Origin: Psettodes erumei
Lineage: Eukaryota; Chordata; Actinopteri; Pleuronectiformes; Psettodidae
Assembly (NCBI GenBank): GCA_016785225.1
Contig: JAFBJZ010000831.1
Location: forward strand, 4,102,001 to 4,166,000
DNA length: 64,000 bases
Reading direction: 5' to 3'
Part shown: positions 32,650 through 44,040 of the stretch, piece after piece
Layout of the letters: each line of letters starts with the position of its first letter
Numbering within the stretch: position 1 is the first letter of the stretch
Position numbers and translations under genes: made by a program
The notes under the pieces: generated by a model
Seen by the model: the letters and a program-made list of their open reading frames with translations, nothing else
Told to the model about the DNA's origin: nothing
Databases searched by the model: none

Positions 32650-33020
32650 TCTCTACGGAGGATGATGTGATTTCAGTATTACCTGTGCTGTACAGTGATT
32701 ATATCCACTTTTTGAGAGCATATGTGACTTTTCACCCCTGACTAATAATTACAGCCCCAGATATATCCTGTTTTGTTGCAGACTCGCTTCTCCTGCCATA
32801 ATTTAAATCCAGCTCAACAAGACATATGATGGCCATAGCATATCGTTGTCTTTTATAGAACCAGCTCTTTTACATCGTCAGAGGCTAAAATGCCAACTTT
32901 TATCACAAGAGAGAAGAAACATTTCCTTTACTACTGCCCCCTGTAATATTAATCCTTTCCAAATGAGGCCTGTGAAAAACTTTTAACACAACAGACAATA
33001 TCCCACCTCCATCTTATCGG
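32650..33020. promoter_or_regulatory. Candidate non-coding regulatory element
   Basis: Unique AT-rich block with CTGACTAATAATTACAGCC, GCCATAATTTAAATCC and CATATGATGGCCATAGC (CATATG E-box), plus TTTTATCACAAGAG. No frame of note. Enhancer role is inferred. Confidence 0.3.
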
Positions 33021-35153
33021 GATGGAGCTAAAACCATCTACATGGCTTGATACTTCTAGAGTTAAATGACAAAAATACATGTTTATTTTTTAGATACATG
33101 GCAGGCCCAAACAGCTCACTGCCCTGACAGGGCCCACACCCTCCATCTACTGTTCCGGCCTCCGACCGCTGCTCCATCCTCTCGTCCGTCCAGCATTGAT
33201 CCAGGCTCTTATCTCTACCCTAATCCCCGTGTTATTTCCAGAGCATAGGGATTGCTTAATGATCTATTGACCTGATTTATCGATTTATACAGTCAACCAC
33301 AATGGACCATCTACTAAAGAGGAGCCTGTAGGGCACCCACTCCTCTCTTTGCATCCTACTCAGCCCGCACCCTCCCACTTCCTCTGCTACCAGCCTCCAT
33401 GCTCTTCGGTTCCCTATGTAACCCCACAGAGATTAGGTCTTAATGTGCTTTAAGCATCTGGCTTGTAAAGCGGCCTGTGTATTTTTGCTATTTAACAGTG
33501 CTGCTCCTAAGTCGACTGCTGATGACATGGCTCAGCTAAATCCTCTCAGTGTTTTCATTTACCTTAATGTCAGCGTGCATACAGTATGAGTTGCTGACGA
33601 TTTGTTGAGACACTTGTGTCTGGTTTGTTTGAACTGAGGCTACCACAGATGTTAAGGTTCTCTGCAAAAAAACAACAAACCTTACTCCTTGATTGAATCA
33701 AAAACGTGAGCCCAGATTGAGATGGACTTTGAAATGGAGCTGTGCGATATGAGGTCTCACCCAGCTTAGTTTGCCTGCGCGTGACGTTAGCTTCAGTAAA
33801 CATAAGGAAATGCGGTTTGCTTCCTCAAATGTTGAGGAGAACCTATTTATAGACAGCCTGCTGTGTATAGAAGCATACATGTAATCTCATAAAATGTGAA
33901 GACAACATCACTTAAAAAACCAATGACACATCTCGTCTGATCTTGCCTTGTGTCTTGTTTGCACTGTGGCACCTCCGAGTGCGAGTGCAGTTGTTGTGAC
34001 ATGTTGAGCTCGTCATGGGTGAGATCCTGTGGGATTTGCAGGACCCCAATTAATGACAGCACTGTGTTCCATGCATTTGTAGGGTCCTTGCTGGTTCTGT
34101 GTGATTGTTTTTGTCATGCAAGCCGCACGGCTTAAAGATGGCACGGGTGGTTGGTCAGTGTGCCTGCCTGCCCGTGACAGCTTTTGGACAGATTTCCATT
34201 AAATTTGCTATGGATTTTCACGGTCTCATGGGAGTGATTTATAATCATTTGTGCTAACCTTTCATCCTGTACCACCATCTGCTTAAAAAATTCTCCCATG
34301 ACCAAAACTTGAGGTAATGGCAAGAAAACATTTAAAAATTTGGATTTGCTTCACAAGTCCAGCATGTTGCCCTTTTTAAAATTTTATTTTCTGGTTTCAT
34401 ACTGTTTATGAGCCAAAATTTAAGGCCCTGTTATGGGGACGCTAGGGTAAAGGTTGGGTGGGTGGTAAAAGGTGGGTCTTGTTTCTTCTTTGTTGTCTAG
34501 GTTAACCTGTACTCATGAGTTATTATATATGCACAGTTCATTAATTTGCTTTTAATGTTGTGAGCAGAAACCATTGAAACGCTTAATTCCTACCTGTGTG
34601 CAGACAACTTAAGCTGCTCTCTCAGGATGAGCTGCCAGTAGAATAACAGTGCTTTAAAGTGAGGCTGTTTATTCTTTCAGCCGAGATTATCTGTTTAACT
34701 GTGTGGTAAAGAAAAAAATTAGCTCGCGAATGAAAACATAAGTAAAAACAGTAAAATGGTCAGTTAGGTTTTTGTTTGGTTCATTACCTTTTGGTTTGTA
34801 AAATGACACAGGATAGCCTGTGTTGTTTGGTTGCAGGGCTGTCGACTCTTTTTTTCCATCACATATATTAGCTCCTCATGTTTTTTTTTAATGTGACATG
34901 TTAGTCATCACAGTCTTTAACAGTTAAGTTTAGACCTTTGCACAGGGCCTGGTTAAGTATGGCTGAAAAAAAACTTTAGGTCATTTCACTGTAATTTGTG
35001 AACTCTATCATTTGGTATGGCGGATATTCTAAAATTTTTAACCGTGTAAACTGTCATTAAATAAACGGATCATTTATAAACAACCTATCACGCACCTTTG
35101 ACATTGGAGGTGCAGTTCACGCATCATATCCTGACATGCACTCACATTCAGGG
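33021..35153. other. Non-coding stretch, mostly unique AT-rich DNA
   Basis: Open frames are at most 77 codons with no domain. Unique blocks include 33240-33300 (GATTTATCGATTTATAC) and 34690-35080. T/A homopolymers of 8-10 lie near 34851 and 34882. No transposon family or RNA gene was recognised. Confidence 0.45.
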
Positions 35154-35266
35154 CGGGTCGCGAGCGGTGGCGCGACTAGGCGCACAGATTCCGTGACGTG
35201 ATTGCGAATGTCGGCACGCCGTATGTGGCGTTATGAAATTAATGTGGCTGCGATCGATATCGGACG
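35154..35266. promoter_or_regulatory. Isolated CpG cluster (18 CpGs in 113 bp)
   Basis: By direct count there are 18 CpG dinucleotides between 35154 and 35266, in a window that is otherwise strongly CpG-poor. It includes TCGCGAGCGG, GGCGCGACTAGGCGC, TGACGTGA (35194-35201, ATF/CREB-like with one difference from the palindromic CRE) and CGATCGATATCGG. Local retention of CpG suggests an unmethylated germline regulatory element or a small promoter. No exon with a donor is recognised nearby. Confidence 0.4.
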
Positions 35267-35603
35267 ACTTTCAAGCAGCTCAATTTTACACTTGCTGCAG
35301 GGAACAGATGGTACTCGCTGATAATGCTGCTGGAAATGGATCCATGGCAGAGAAGATAGGGAGGGGGACCAGGTCCTCTGGAGCACCGGAGAACGGTGAA
35401 AAGAGGTTAAGGCGCTGTGTAATACTTATTCACACAACCTGCATGGATGAATAATTCCCTAATCAGATTTGTGTAATGAATAGTTAATTGTGCATCAGCT
35501 CCAACTGTCTTTGTACACAACACATGACCCCTCCCAAGCACTGGATTCATTTACACACATACACACATAACAGCAGCAGTAGCAGTGCCGTTGCCATGTA
35601 TGA

Positions 35604-36512
35604 ATGAATGATCTCTGCGCTCTTGTGCCGTTATCATTAACATCAGTGCGTTATGTAGCTGGAGGGCATAAATTTGTGTTCACACTGTGTTTGAAGGAAA
35701 AACATTCTAGCGCCATTCAAATATTAAAATACACCCACAGGCACACTAATGCCTTAGCAGCAGAGTGTACCACGTTGTATTTCTGCTTTCTAGGGCCGAG
35801 AGGGTACCTGTTGAAGAATTTGCGGGTGGAGAAACCTGTCGAGTCCGTAATTGATAGGCCTCGGCGTTGCATTGATAGGACCAGGTATCTATGTGAAAAT
35901 AGGCCTCTATCTGCACCTCGTAAATCTCTCAGTCATGTCAGGTTGAATCTTCTCAAACTACACGTCCTGGGGGAATGGGTGAACGAGACAAGCGGCCCGG
36001 CGTTGAAAAGCTTGTTATTGGAGCCCATTCCTGTTCTGGGATTCCTTTCGGGCCCCTGTGATTACAGCGCCTCAGCCGGGCCGTGTTTGTGTGCAGGCCT
36101 GTCACAGAGTATGTGCATTTCACTGTGGCTGTACGTGAGAATTTTTTTCTCCACTGAGTTTGGCGTGTCTGCCATTACTCCTATGACTCGCTCAGAGCTA
36201 AAAGCGAGGACCGAGCGAGGGATCAGAATTCTTCAAACCAGTCTGGGCACATCTGGTTGTGATTGGCAGGAGAAAAAAGGGTCCTTGTGTTCTGGGAACT
36301 GGCAGCAAAAGCCTGACCCAACCCAGTATAACCAAGCCCAGTGCAGTGCAGAGCCAACCAACATGGAAAGAAAAAAAAAAACCAACAGCAGGACTGCTCC
36401 CCTTCACCCCTCCCTACTCTTGGCCAATTCTCATAATCCCACAGCAAAGCCCCTGGCAGCATTTTTTATAAACACTGCTCATAGCTCTCCCATTCCTTCC
36501 ATTTCAATATAA
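35604..36512 (+). other. Long open reading frame, 302 codons, probably not coding
   Basis: An ATG-initiated frame of 302 codons is the longest in the window. I see no known domain, signal peptide or repeat architecture. The frame runs through an A12-type homopolymer near 36371 (poly-Lys) and the protein is low in acidic residues and rich in Ser/Leu/Cys/Thr. The DNA at 35790-36080 (for example GTAATTGATAGGCC, GCATTGATAGGACC) instead has the look of a non-coding element. A frame this long is uncommon by chance in 64 kb but not impossible. A lineage-specific gene cannot be excluded. Confidence 0.15.
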
Positions 36513-36559
36513 GAAAGTAGTAGCTGCCATGAGCCAGGTAGACCCAGAGCTCCATTACT

Positions 36560-36990
36560 TTTGGCAGCAACTCTTATGTCTGGGATAATGATGCCCCGGG
36601 GGGTGAGAGTGCGCCTGAATGTCTGTTTGCTCATCTTGCCATCTTAGTCGGAGAAGGAGGAGGGAGAATTGCTATGGGCAGGCGCTATATTGAAAGGCAT
36701 TTCATGGCGGGTGCTAAAATGGGTTATTCTTCCATCTGTTTGATTTTCAAGTTAAAGGTGGGGAGGTCTTACCTTGTGTGTAAAAGATGGCACGCTGCAG
36801 ATTGAGCATGAGACAAAAGACCCCCCCCCCAACCAAGCGTAACGGAGAACAATGGCAATTAAAAAGTGATGCCAGCATTTACAGCGCCTGCCTCAAGCCA
36901 TTGTTTGCCCTGCCTGCTCTCATTGTGCTCATTATTCGGCCCAGTTTTACCTGTGGCTCGTCAGCGTGGTGCTGGTTTAGGAGATAGCCC
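36560..36990. promoter_or_regulatory. Candidate regulatory block with SOX-homeodomain composite
   Basis: AACAATGG at 36848-36855 is a perfect SOX-type site directly abutted by CAATTAAA (36856-36863), a homeodomain-type core. Upstream, 36560-36760 is unique with GGGATAATGATGCC and GCTATATTGAAAGGC, and a C10 run lies at 36821-36830. A composite SOX/homeobox arrangement is common in neural enhancers; here it is inferred only. Confidence 0.33.
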
Positions 36991-37839
36991 GGCTGGCTTC
37001 TCTCACTTGACTGCAGCTGAAAAACGAGAGCCCTGTCACCTCAGTGAATACGGCTCTAATTCAAACAGAGCGTGTGCGTTTAGCCCTCTGAACCTCCACC
37101 TCTCGCCTTGAACACAGAGACTTTAAACTCCAGCTCCGACCACGGGGAGAATATCACGACTTCTCTTATAGTGCCTTTAGAGCTGCAGAGACTATTTACC
37201 GTCCTTATTAAGCAGGCTGACTGGTGATTGTGTGACAGGCCTGGTGTGTGGTGTATTTTTCCATGTACGTGACATTGCTCAGTTTGGGATGTGCACGGGT
37301 GTCTGTGTGTGCGGAGGCGGGCAGGACGCCTGAGGCGGAGCATTGAAGCCAGAGCGCTGCTGGTGTTTCTACACATGCCACAGATCCAGTGACCCTCACC
37401 AGCATAATGACTGCGGGGTTAATTCCCCGGGAGTGGCCTGGTGCTCAGCAGGAACAGATGAGAAGAAGAAGAAGTGTGGCGAGGAGGGTGATACAGCGGG
37501 CCTCAGCCATACAATGCGCTGCAGCTCCTTTCCTTCCATGTAAGACGGAGTGATCTGTTTCTGCCCCATCTTTTCTGATGGGATTTTCCAAGCTGCCAAT
37601 AATCCACTGGCATTGCAAGGAGCATCTGTCTCTCTCTCTCCCTCTTGCCGTCTTTCTGTTTCTCACTCTCATGGATTTCTAAAGCTAAAAATAATTTTGC
37701 CACAAATGGGTAAAAAGCTGAGAGGGAGGGGGCTTGTTTTTCTTTTCTTTTTTATCCCTAAATCATGGCTGAAATGTTTGAAGGAGGGCTTTGCTGGCAC
37801 AGAGCAAGAGGTGGAATTACACAGTGTCAATCTCCTACT
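36991..37839. other. Non-coding stretch, no gene seen
   Basis: Mixed sequence; overlapping frames of 65-99 codons on both strands have no domain. GAAGAAGAAGAAG lies near 37463 and a T/C-rich run at 37628-37670. Nothing else is supportable. Confidence 0.4.
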
Positions 37840-38260
37840 CCATCTCTGAGGCGCTGTAAAATGAGGCAGAAATGCCCATTTCCCCACCGCATTAAGTGAT
37901 TTGCAGGACAGCGTTTGAGCAGGATTGTTCACAGGGAGCATGAACACGAGAAATCTTCCATTTGCATGACATTTTCTGTCTCAAGACAGGGAGCGATGTT
38001 AAGTGCTGCTGTTACCATTTTCCTCTAGACACTGTGGGTGACATTGTTCTCATAAATAATGTTTTCAAATGAAACAGTTGCGGCGTACATGGGAATGTCA
38101 CAGAATAATACCTCCCAGGCCTGTAAGCCCTGCGTGTATCTTAGTGTATTTACTTTCCATAGCTGTAAATCATTAGTGCTGCATGGCTGTGCAGACCCTG
38201 TCCATTAGTATTCAAAGTGCACTGTAATGAGATGGAAAAAGTAGAAATGGAGTGGGGTTG
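37840..38260. promoter_or_regulatory. Candidate enhancer with SOX-POU-SOX arrangement
   Basis: GAACAAT-type SOX sites occur in reverse orientation at 37924-37930 (ATTGTTC) and 38043-38049 (ATTGTTC). A perfect reverse octamer ATTTGCAT lies between them at 37960-37967. The block is unique, with further homeodomain cores (GCATTAAGTG, GTAAATCATTAGTG, CCATTAGTATTC). SOXB1 and POU3 factors co-occupy many neural-progenitor enhancers. Here the sites are 30 and 76 bp apart, so they are not a tight composite element. Inference from motifs only. Confidence 0.38.
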
Positions 38261-38539
38261 GGGGGACAGTGTTAAAACTCTGTGTTGGATTTGGACCTTT
38301 TGATTTTCAGCAGCTCTCTGCAAATCCCAATTCCTATCTGTGTCTGACCGCAGTTTGTGTTTTGTGTGTATTTGCGTTGTAAATTGATGCGAAAGCTTCC
38401 AGTTCGACTGTTATCTTGCGGGAGAAATAGCGTGCGTGTGCATGTGCAAGCGTGCGCGTGGAGAGCGATGGCCACGCTCCTCACTGTTACATAACGATGA
38501 GATATTGAGTGTGTGACCTGCACCGCTTTATCTTGCAGT

Positions 38540-38910
38540 GCGCAGATTGCATTCCATAATCTAATGAGACAGATATTCTTTAATGGAAATCCTGTGCAGG
38601 GTCATGATTGCCATGATAAAACTTAAGGTCACACTTCACTTTATACAAGGCTGGCTGGCATACATGACTAATAAGTAAGGTTGTTATTGCTATGGAGTAA
38701 TCATATGTCGCATCATATTATTTCTTTGCTTATTAAATGAGCTGAAATTGTTGGTGCCGACAGGCGAGCATTAATGACAAAAAAACCCTGTCACTAAGTA
38801 ATTATGGGTAAATCATGAATATATGGAGGAAGTACAATATGCAGAAAGTGCTGTACATGGCTGCTGTAAAATGTTAGAACGCTTTATTAAAATGGGGCAC
38901 AGACCAAATT
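38540..38910. promoter_or_regulatory. Candidate non-coding regulatory element
   Basis: AT-rich unique sequence with CCATAATCTAATGAG, GCATTAATGAC and GTAATTATGGGTAAATC. A segment near 38627-38650 (AAGGTCACACTTCACTTTAT) recalls a fish repeat tail but is too short to assign. Enhancer role is inferred. Confidence 0.28.
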
Positions 38911-40239
38911 TTCACTTTGGAAGAGAGCAGGCATAAATGGAATTTCTGATCTGTTGAATGGAGGATTTAACACATCTGAATCTCTGAAAGCTCAGTATCA
39001 CACATCAGATAAGGATTTCCACAGTTTTTGTTTTGGGCCCATAGAGAGCATAAACACTTCATAGCAAAATTGTATTGTGAGATACAAGACAAACTTGCAT
39101 TAAAAGAATAAAATAAAGACTTACTTTATATTGTGCATAATATTTATATTTCATCATATGTTTATAGGTACTATAAAATAGGAATTGCATAAAGTGCCCC
39201 CCACTTGTAAAAACTCACTTTGCTACTCAGCTTCATCCCCAGTGGGAATGCAAGAAAATACAGATATTCTGGATGGCGGTATGCATAAACAACAGTATGT
39301 CAAATAAGTCAAAAAATCCTTTTTTGTGTCTGCTTGGATATGTGCCCCTATAAAATATGAACAAGGTGTTCAATTGCTTTTAATGTTTGTAAGGAAAGCT
39401 GTCATGGTGAAATGGGTTGGGGATGGTACTCCTTTGCTTTCCACATGGAAATAATTCACTTCTGAGGTTGTGACTTTGGAAAGATCTTAGGATACCATAA
39501 CAATATCGGGATACATCTTTTTCTGTAGAAAAGGAAGAAGCCATCAGAATTTCTGGCAGTCAAATGTAATTTGTTGGATTTGAATGGACAACAACTGTGG
39601 TCAAATGACTGAACTGGAAGAAAATTTTTTTTTATTCCAATTTTGTTTCTCACGTTATGTAAGGGCTGTTCTTCCTCCTTTCTTCTCCGGACCAGTCTTG
39701 TCACATTGTGTTTTGGAAAACTTATTAAAGTAAAAATTGGTCATATAAATGAGGTCAGCACAGTTCCTGGCGCTGTCTGGGTGTTAGCTCTTGAAATATG
39801 GGCTTCAAGTATTACCAACATCACACAGACATAAAAAGCAAGCTGTCTTTGTGCAGTGTGCATAACACGAACGTGCAGAAATAGTCTCACAGGACTTGGG
39901 AGTTTGCTGCAGCAGCTTGAAGATTAAAATCCTTATTGCCATAAACAAGTCTTGGACATTTGGCCTGGCCTTTGCTAGCTTTGGCACCATGTGAGAGTTT
40001 CCACCCCCCCAAAATAAACATACAGATTAAGAAAGTATTTTTCTTTCCTAAAATCTTTGTCTGCCTGTATTTCCTCGACAAAAATGCAGTCAGCATCAAA
40101 AGTGTGTGCGGGAAGGCATCTTTCAATTTAGCTTTTATGTTTAATGCATTGTTTGTGAGAGCCGCTCTGCTACACTGTGGTGACAACAGAATGAAAGTGT
40201 CGCTTGCAAATCAGAGATGAGCATGGCTGGAGAGGGGAG
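38911..40239. other. Non-coding stretch, AT-rich
   Basis: No frame exceeds 99 codons and none shows a domain. T-runs (T9 near 39628) and A/T-rich unique sequence dominate. No repeat family was recognised with confidence. Confidence 0.42.
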
Positions 40240-40460
40240 GCAAAACAACATCATAAGTAAAATGTCACCGCAAACTGCTGCATCAGTTCAGAATAAATTC
40301 CTCCGATGGATCAACAGCCAGACAGAGATACTGCGACAACAATACCATCAAGCGAAAAAGTCTTCCCACCGGACAGTGAATCATCTTAATTGACGATAAA
40401 CAATATAAACAGTGGGCCTTAATTATGCCTGAATGAAAATAGATAGAGACTAACTGTGTG
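40240..40460. promoter_or_regulatory. Candidate non-coding regulatory element
   Basis: Unique sequence with ACAACATCATAAG, CTTAATTGACGATAAACAAT and GGCCTTAATTATGCC. Lack of simple repeats and dense AT cores set it apart from the CT-rich flank at 40650. Function is inferred. Confidence 0.3.
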
Positions 40461-42059
40461 AGCGATACAGCTGGAGAGAGACAAGAAGAATGATTGCACA
40501 GGGAAAATTACCGTGGGGATTTACTTTGCATTCCTTTGGCGGTTTTGTCATTGGACGGTTGCTTTTGGGTTCTGCTCAACATGGTCGCCCCTGAGGGGGG
40601 GGAGTCTCTTGGTGTCAGTAGCTGGAGTCAGAGGCCACACGTCTTCCCCACTTTCCTCTGCATCTGTCTGTCTGACTCGCTCCCTGTCTGTTTCCCCTTT
40701 GTGTTTCTCTCTTTTGTCCCTTGCGTCCCTCTGCTTGCTGGAGGGTTCGTGAGGGAACCCAGCTGCACAGATGTGCAGCCTGGCTTGCAGTTTTTAGCAT
40801 TTGCCTGCAGCAGCCACCCCTCCAGGACCACCAGCCCTGATGAAGAGCTGCAGAGGCTCCATTTGGCAGCTTCTCAGTCGACATGGGGCTTCTGTCCCAA
40901 GACATCCCACCCCCCTCCTACCACCTCTCTCATCCTGAGTGCTCCTTTGAAACAAGGGAAGCTGCCAGGAGGGGGAATCCATCATTGCTTTGGCCCGGGG
41001 CGATACGTTTAACGTTAGCGCCCAAATGGAAAAACGTGCACTGCACAACAAGAGTGTGGCCATGTAGGGACCATCACTTCCCTCGGCCGTCCATTGAAAG
41101 AGCTAGGAGGGGAGCACTCAGCCCACCCTCTCGTTCTGATTATCCATCACCCTGGAGCTTGTTGAAAAATCATTTACTGTACGCGAAGGTGATTGACGAC
41201 ACAAAAACGGAGTCTGCAGGCCCATCTCATCAGTCCACCCCCACAGACATAATACTCTGCCTCAGAGGACAAACTCACACTCACGCTTGCACAGAAACAC
41301 GTTCCCAGCACAGTCTCAAATTGTTTCTAGAGATGTGACACTTGAAGTTCAAAAGAGGCTGGAGGGTTGTTGTACGCAGAAAACATCACAGTTCTCAATA
41401 GTTAACACCCCTGGAGAAATGTTTCTCTTGTCACTCTTTGTCTGATTCTGCCTCAGAAATCTTCACCTAACTCACAGTGGGTAAGTTGACCTGCTTGGTT
41501 CAGTGCAGCAGTATCACTCACAGGAAAAGGAATGAGACGAAGGTAAAGATGAAGAATGGTTGCTTTTTTTCTTCTTTGAGAAGTGAAAGCAGTACCATTC
41601 GCTGTTGCAGACCTAATACACTCAAGTAATTTAGTCCTAAGTAAAAAAAATAAATAAATAAATGAAACTGGAGTCTGCTGAAGTGGGGGAACCTGGAGCA
41701 GGTAGTCTAATCTGACCTTGGGAGTAGGCTTGAGTTTCCTGTAACGTTTACTGGTGGGTTTATAAAATGTTATGCGTATTAAATGGAAGCTTCTGGTGAA
41801 TCCTCTCTAATCCACCGTTCCTCCTGATCAAAGGGAGCCAGATAGCACTGAGTTGAACTTACTTTTCCTCCCCGCTGTTTCTCTCTTTTTTTCATCACAG
41901 CCACACTGTAGACTCTTTCAGATATGCACTTTGCCCCAGCCTTGTCTGATGGCTCGAATGTATTGTTCTGAGAAAGTGGGGGGTAAGATAGGGCGAGCGA
42001 AATTGGACTGGGAAAGTCTTTTGTCTGGTGCGGGCCCTTTCCCTGCAAGTGTAATTGGT
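40461..42059. other. Non-coding stretch, no gene seen
   Basis: Two long frames (172 codons at 40494, 151 codons at 40883) overlap two minus-strand frames; none has a domain. An AAAT tetranucleotide repeat lies at 41643-41664. A unique patch at 41160-41220 includes GGTGATTGACGACAC. No exon is called. Confidence 0.42.
41643..41664. repeat. (AAAT)n short tandem repeat
   Basis: An A-run followed by about three TAAA units. Confidence 0.85.
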
Positions 42060-42300
42060 TGAAATGGTGGACTGAAAAATCGGTCATATGTGTGCGTATT
42101 CGAAATGTGCAGGGTCAGTTGACTCCAAGTATTTTTTATATCTGTTCCCTCACTGCAATGATGTCTACTAAATTGCCCAGAACTATTGTTTTCCTCCTCT
42201 CATTAAGCACGGACACTCAATTTGCTGTAATTTGCAAGAATGGCAATGGAATAGTTATTCCAGCTAATCTTGTTCTCGCCACTGGTCATTTGTGTTAAAA
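42060..42300. promoter_or_regulatory. Candidate non-coding regulatory element
   Basis: Unique block with CACTCAATTTGCTGTAATTT, GGCAATGGAATAGTTATTCC (GGAATAGTTATTCC is a 14-bp palindrome with 6-bp arms) and CCAGCTAATCTTG. A 79-codon frame lacks a domain. Function is inferred. Confidence 0.32.
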
Positions 42301-42575
42301 AATGCAGTTCATTGGTTAAGATTAAAAAACTGCTACTGGACTTTTTCTTGACTTTAAAACCTTTTTATGAAAAAACAGTTTCAGGTTTAGGACCCTCTGT
42401 TTGTTTCAGATTGACGGTTTCATCTCAACGACCATTAGAAACCGGCTGAGGTGAAATTACTCAATATTTCTATGAAAAAAAGACTAATAAAATGCATAAA
42501 TAACTAATACATGATTTTGGATTTTGGAAATACTATGATCATAAATGGTTGTCTGAGACTTGGATACGCCATTGT

Positions 42576-42683
42576 TTGATATTTTTAGTACTTCTTACTT
42601 ATAATGCCTCTGTACTTATACTTAATTAGGATTTTAAATAGTTCATACATAAGTAAAGGACCTGAGTGCCTCTTCCAACACTG
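42576..42683. mobile_element. Decayed end of a teleost hAT-like non-autonomous element
   Basis: Reading the reverse strand from 42683, the sequence starts CAGTGTTGGAAGAGGCACTC and continues with CCTTTACTTA, AAGTATAAGTAC and ATTATAAGTAAGAAGTAC. That is the ordered word content of the same hAT-like family as at 52663-53350. The other terminus was not found with confidence, so this is a solo or truncated end. Confidence 0.68.
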
Positions 42684-43429
42684 ACAACAAAGATTAATTA
42701 GGGAGTCTACATGAGGAAATCCATGTTTGATTTAATTTTCTGAAATCATAAACAAAGCCAAAACAGCAAACAGCGTCCAAGAAAAAAAAATTAAAAAACA
42801 AAACCAGCCTTTTGAAGTGTGATATGTTGCGAGCTGGCCCGCCATCTGTTTGAGCGGATCAAAAAACAATTGACATGTGCGTCTTTTGCTGTGATGATTT
42901 AGTTAAAGGCCTCAGTCTGCAGATTGCATAACGCAGAAGGCGCAGGGTGGCAATCAACATTCTCAAAAAGCTCAGAATCGCTTGATGCAAACTTGGAACG
43001 CTCTGCTCTGTTGCTGCCAGCGGGAAAAGAAGAAACAACAACAACAGTAGTATCTGTTATGGATGGGGAGGGGGGGCCCGCGGCCCACTCACTGCGATCC
43101 GCTATCTTAGATGTGATACGAGAGATGCGCGTGGCTTTATTGAGTCTGTGTGGAAGCTCTCCAGAAGAGTGAGACACGAGAGTCGAGGTGCTATTTGGTT
43201 CGAGGGATTGAAAGGATGAGAAAAGGAAAGAAAAAAAGGTGGGAACTCTTGAGAAATGATGTTTGATTGTTCTTGTTTTGAATAATGGTTCCAGAGGGGA
43301 TTTTGAAAGCATGTTGGAGGTTGGCGAATCACATGTTGACACCTTCAAGGTAATAGGAGTTTCTTTTTAAAGAAATGGTTGGATTTGTGTCAGTGCTGGG
43401 CTCTTTTTCCGCCTCAGTTTTGATATGTG
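42684..43429. other. Non-coding stretch, no gene seen
   Basis: AT-rich sequence with an A9 run near 42782. A GC-rich patch GGGGGGGCCCGCGGCCCAC lies near 43067, and a 149-codon minus-strand frame (42899-43348) has no recognised domain. CpGs cluster modestly at 43075-43130. Confidence 0.42.
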
Positions 43430-44040
43430 AAAATTACAGTACATGAATCTCTCCTCCGTCAAAACTGTCCTCAGCTGCCCAAGAACAACTCGCAATGCAT
43501 TTTTGATGATGTAGACCTAATGGCAGATTTTTTTACCTTAAAACACTGCTCCCTTTTCACGAGTCACAGGAGAGAAGAGGTAATTGATATGGATTTTAAT
43601 TTGCCAGTCCCGTCCTCTCTTCTTAACATGCATTAAAAGTGCTGAAGTGGAATGGCCTATGGAAGCTGTCATTGCCCTTTTCACAGCGATGACAGTGCGT
43701 CGGGGTCTGCTGGACAATTTATTTGCCCCATAAGAGAATTTCATTCTCTACGCTATTTGCACCAGCGGGTCAGTCTCCCGCCGTATGAACCGATAGGGAA
43801 GTACCAACCCCTGCGGAATAAACATGCGAAGCATCTTTTAAGCACAGTTCATCTGGAGTGATTCATTTATGAGAAAAATCAGGCTGGTGATGATGGGTAT
43901 CCGCTCGTCTGTGAAACCCTGCAGATTTCGGATTATTTACTCCTCCTTGAGCTGTGCTTACCAAAACGGAAGCAATTAATTCCATGTCAGTCTTGCCTGT
44001 AACCTTCCAACGTCTGATCTCCAAGTTGTGTCTGAGGTCT
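43430..44040. promoter_or_regulatory. Candidate non-coding regulatory cluster (600 bp)
   Basis: This is one of the longest uninterrupted complex blocks. It contains GAGGTAATTGATATGG, GATTTTAATTTGCC, GGACAATTTATTTGCC, GCAGATTTCGGATTATTTAC and GGAAGCAATTAATTCC (a near-palindrome). Open frames on both strands are short and unrelated to known proteins. Texture strongly resembles vertebrate conserved non-coding elements; conservation was not measured. Confidence 0.37.

Noticed and set aside
38627..38700. AAGGTCACACTTCACTTTAT, resembling a fish repeat tail
   Set aside because: Only about 20 bp match and the rest does not follow any family word order I know.
40494..41338. Two overlapping frames of 172 and 151 codons
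   Set aside because: Competing frames on both strands and no domain indicate stop-poor composition and not coding.
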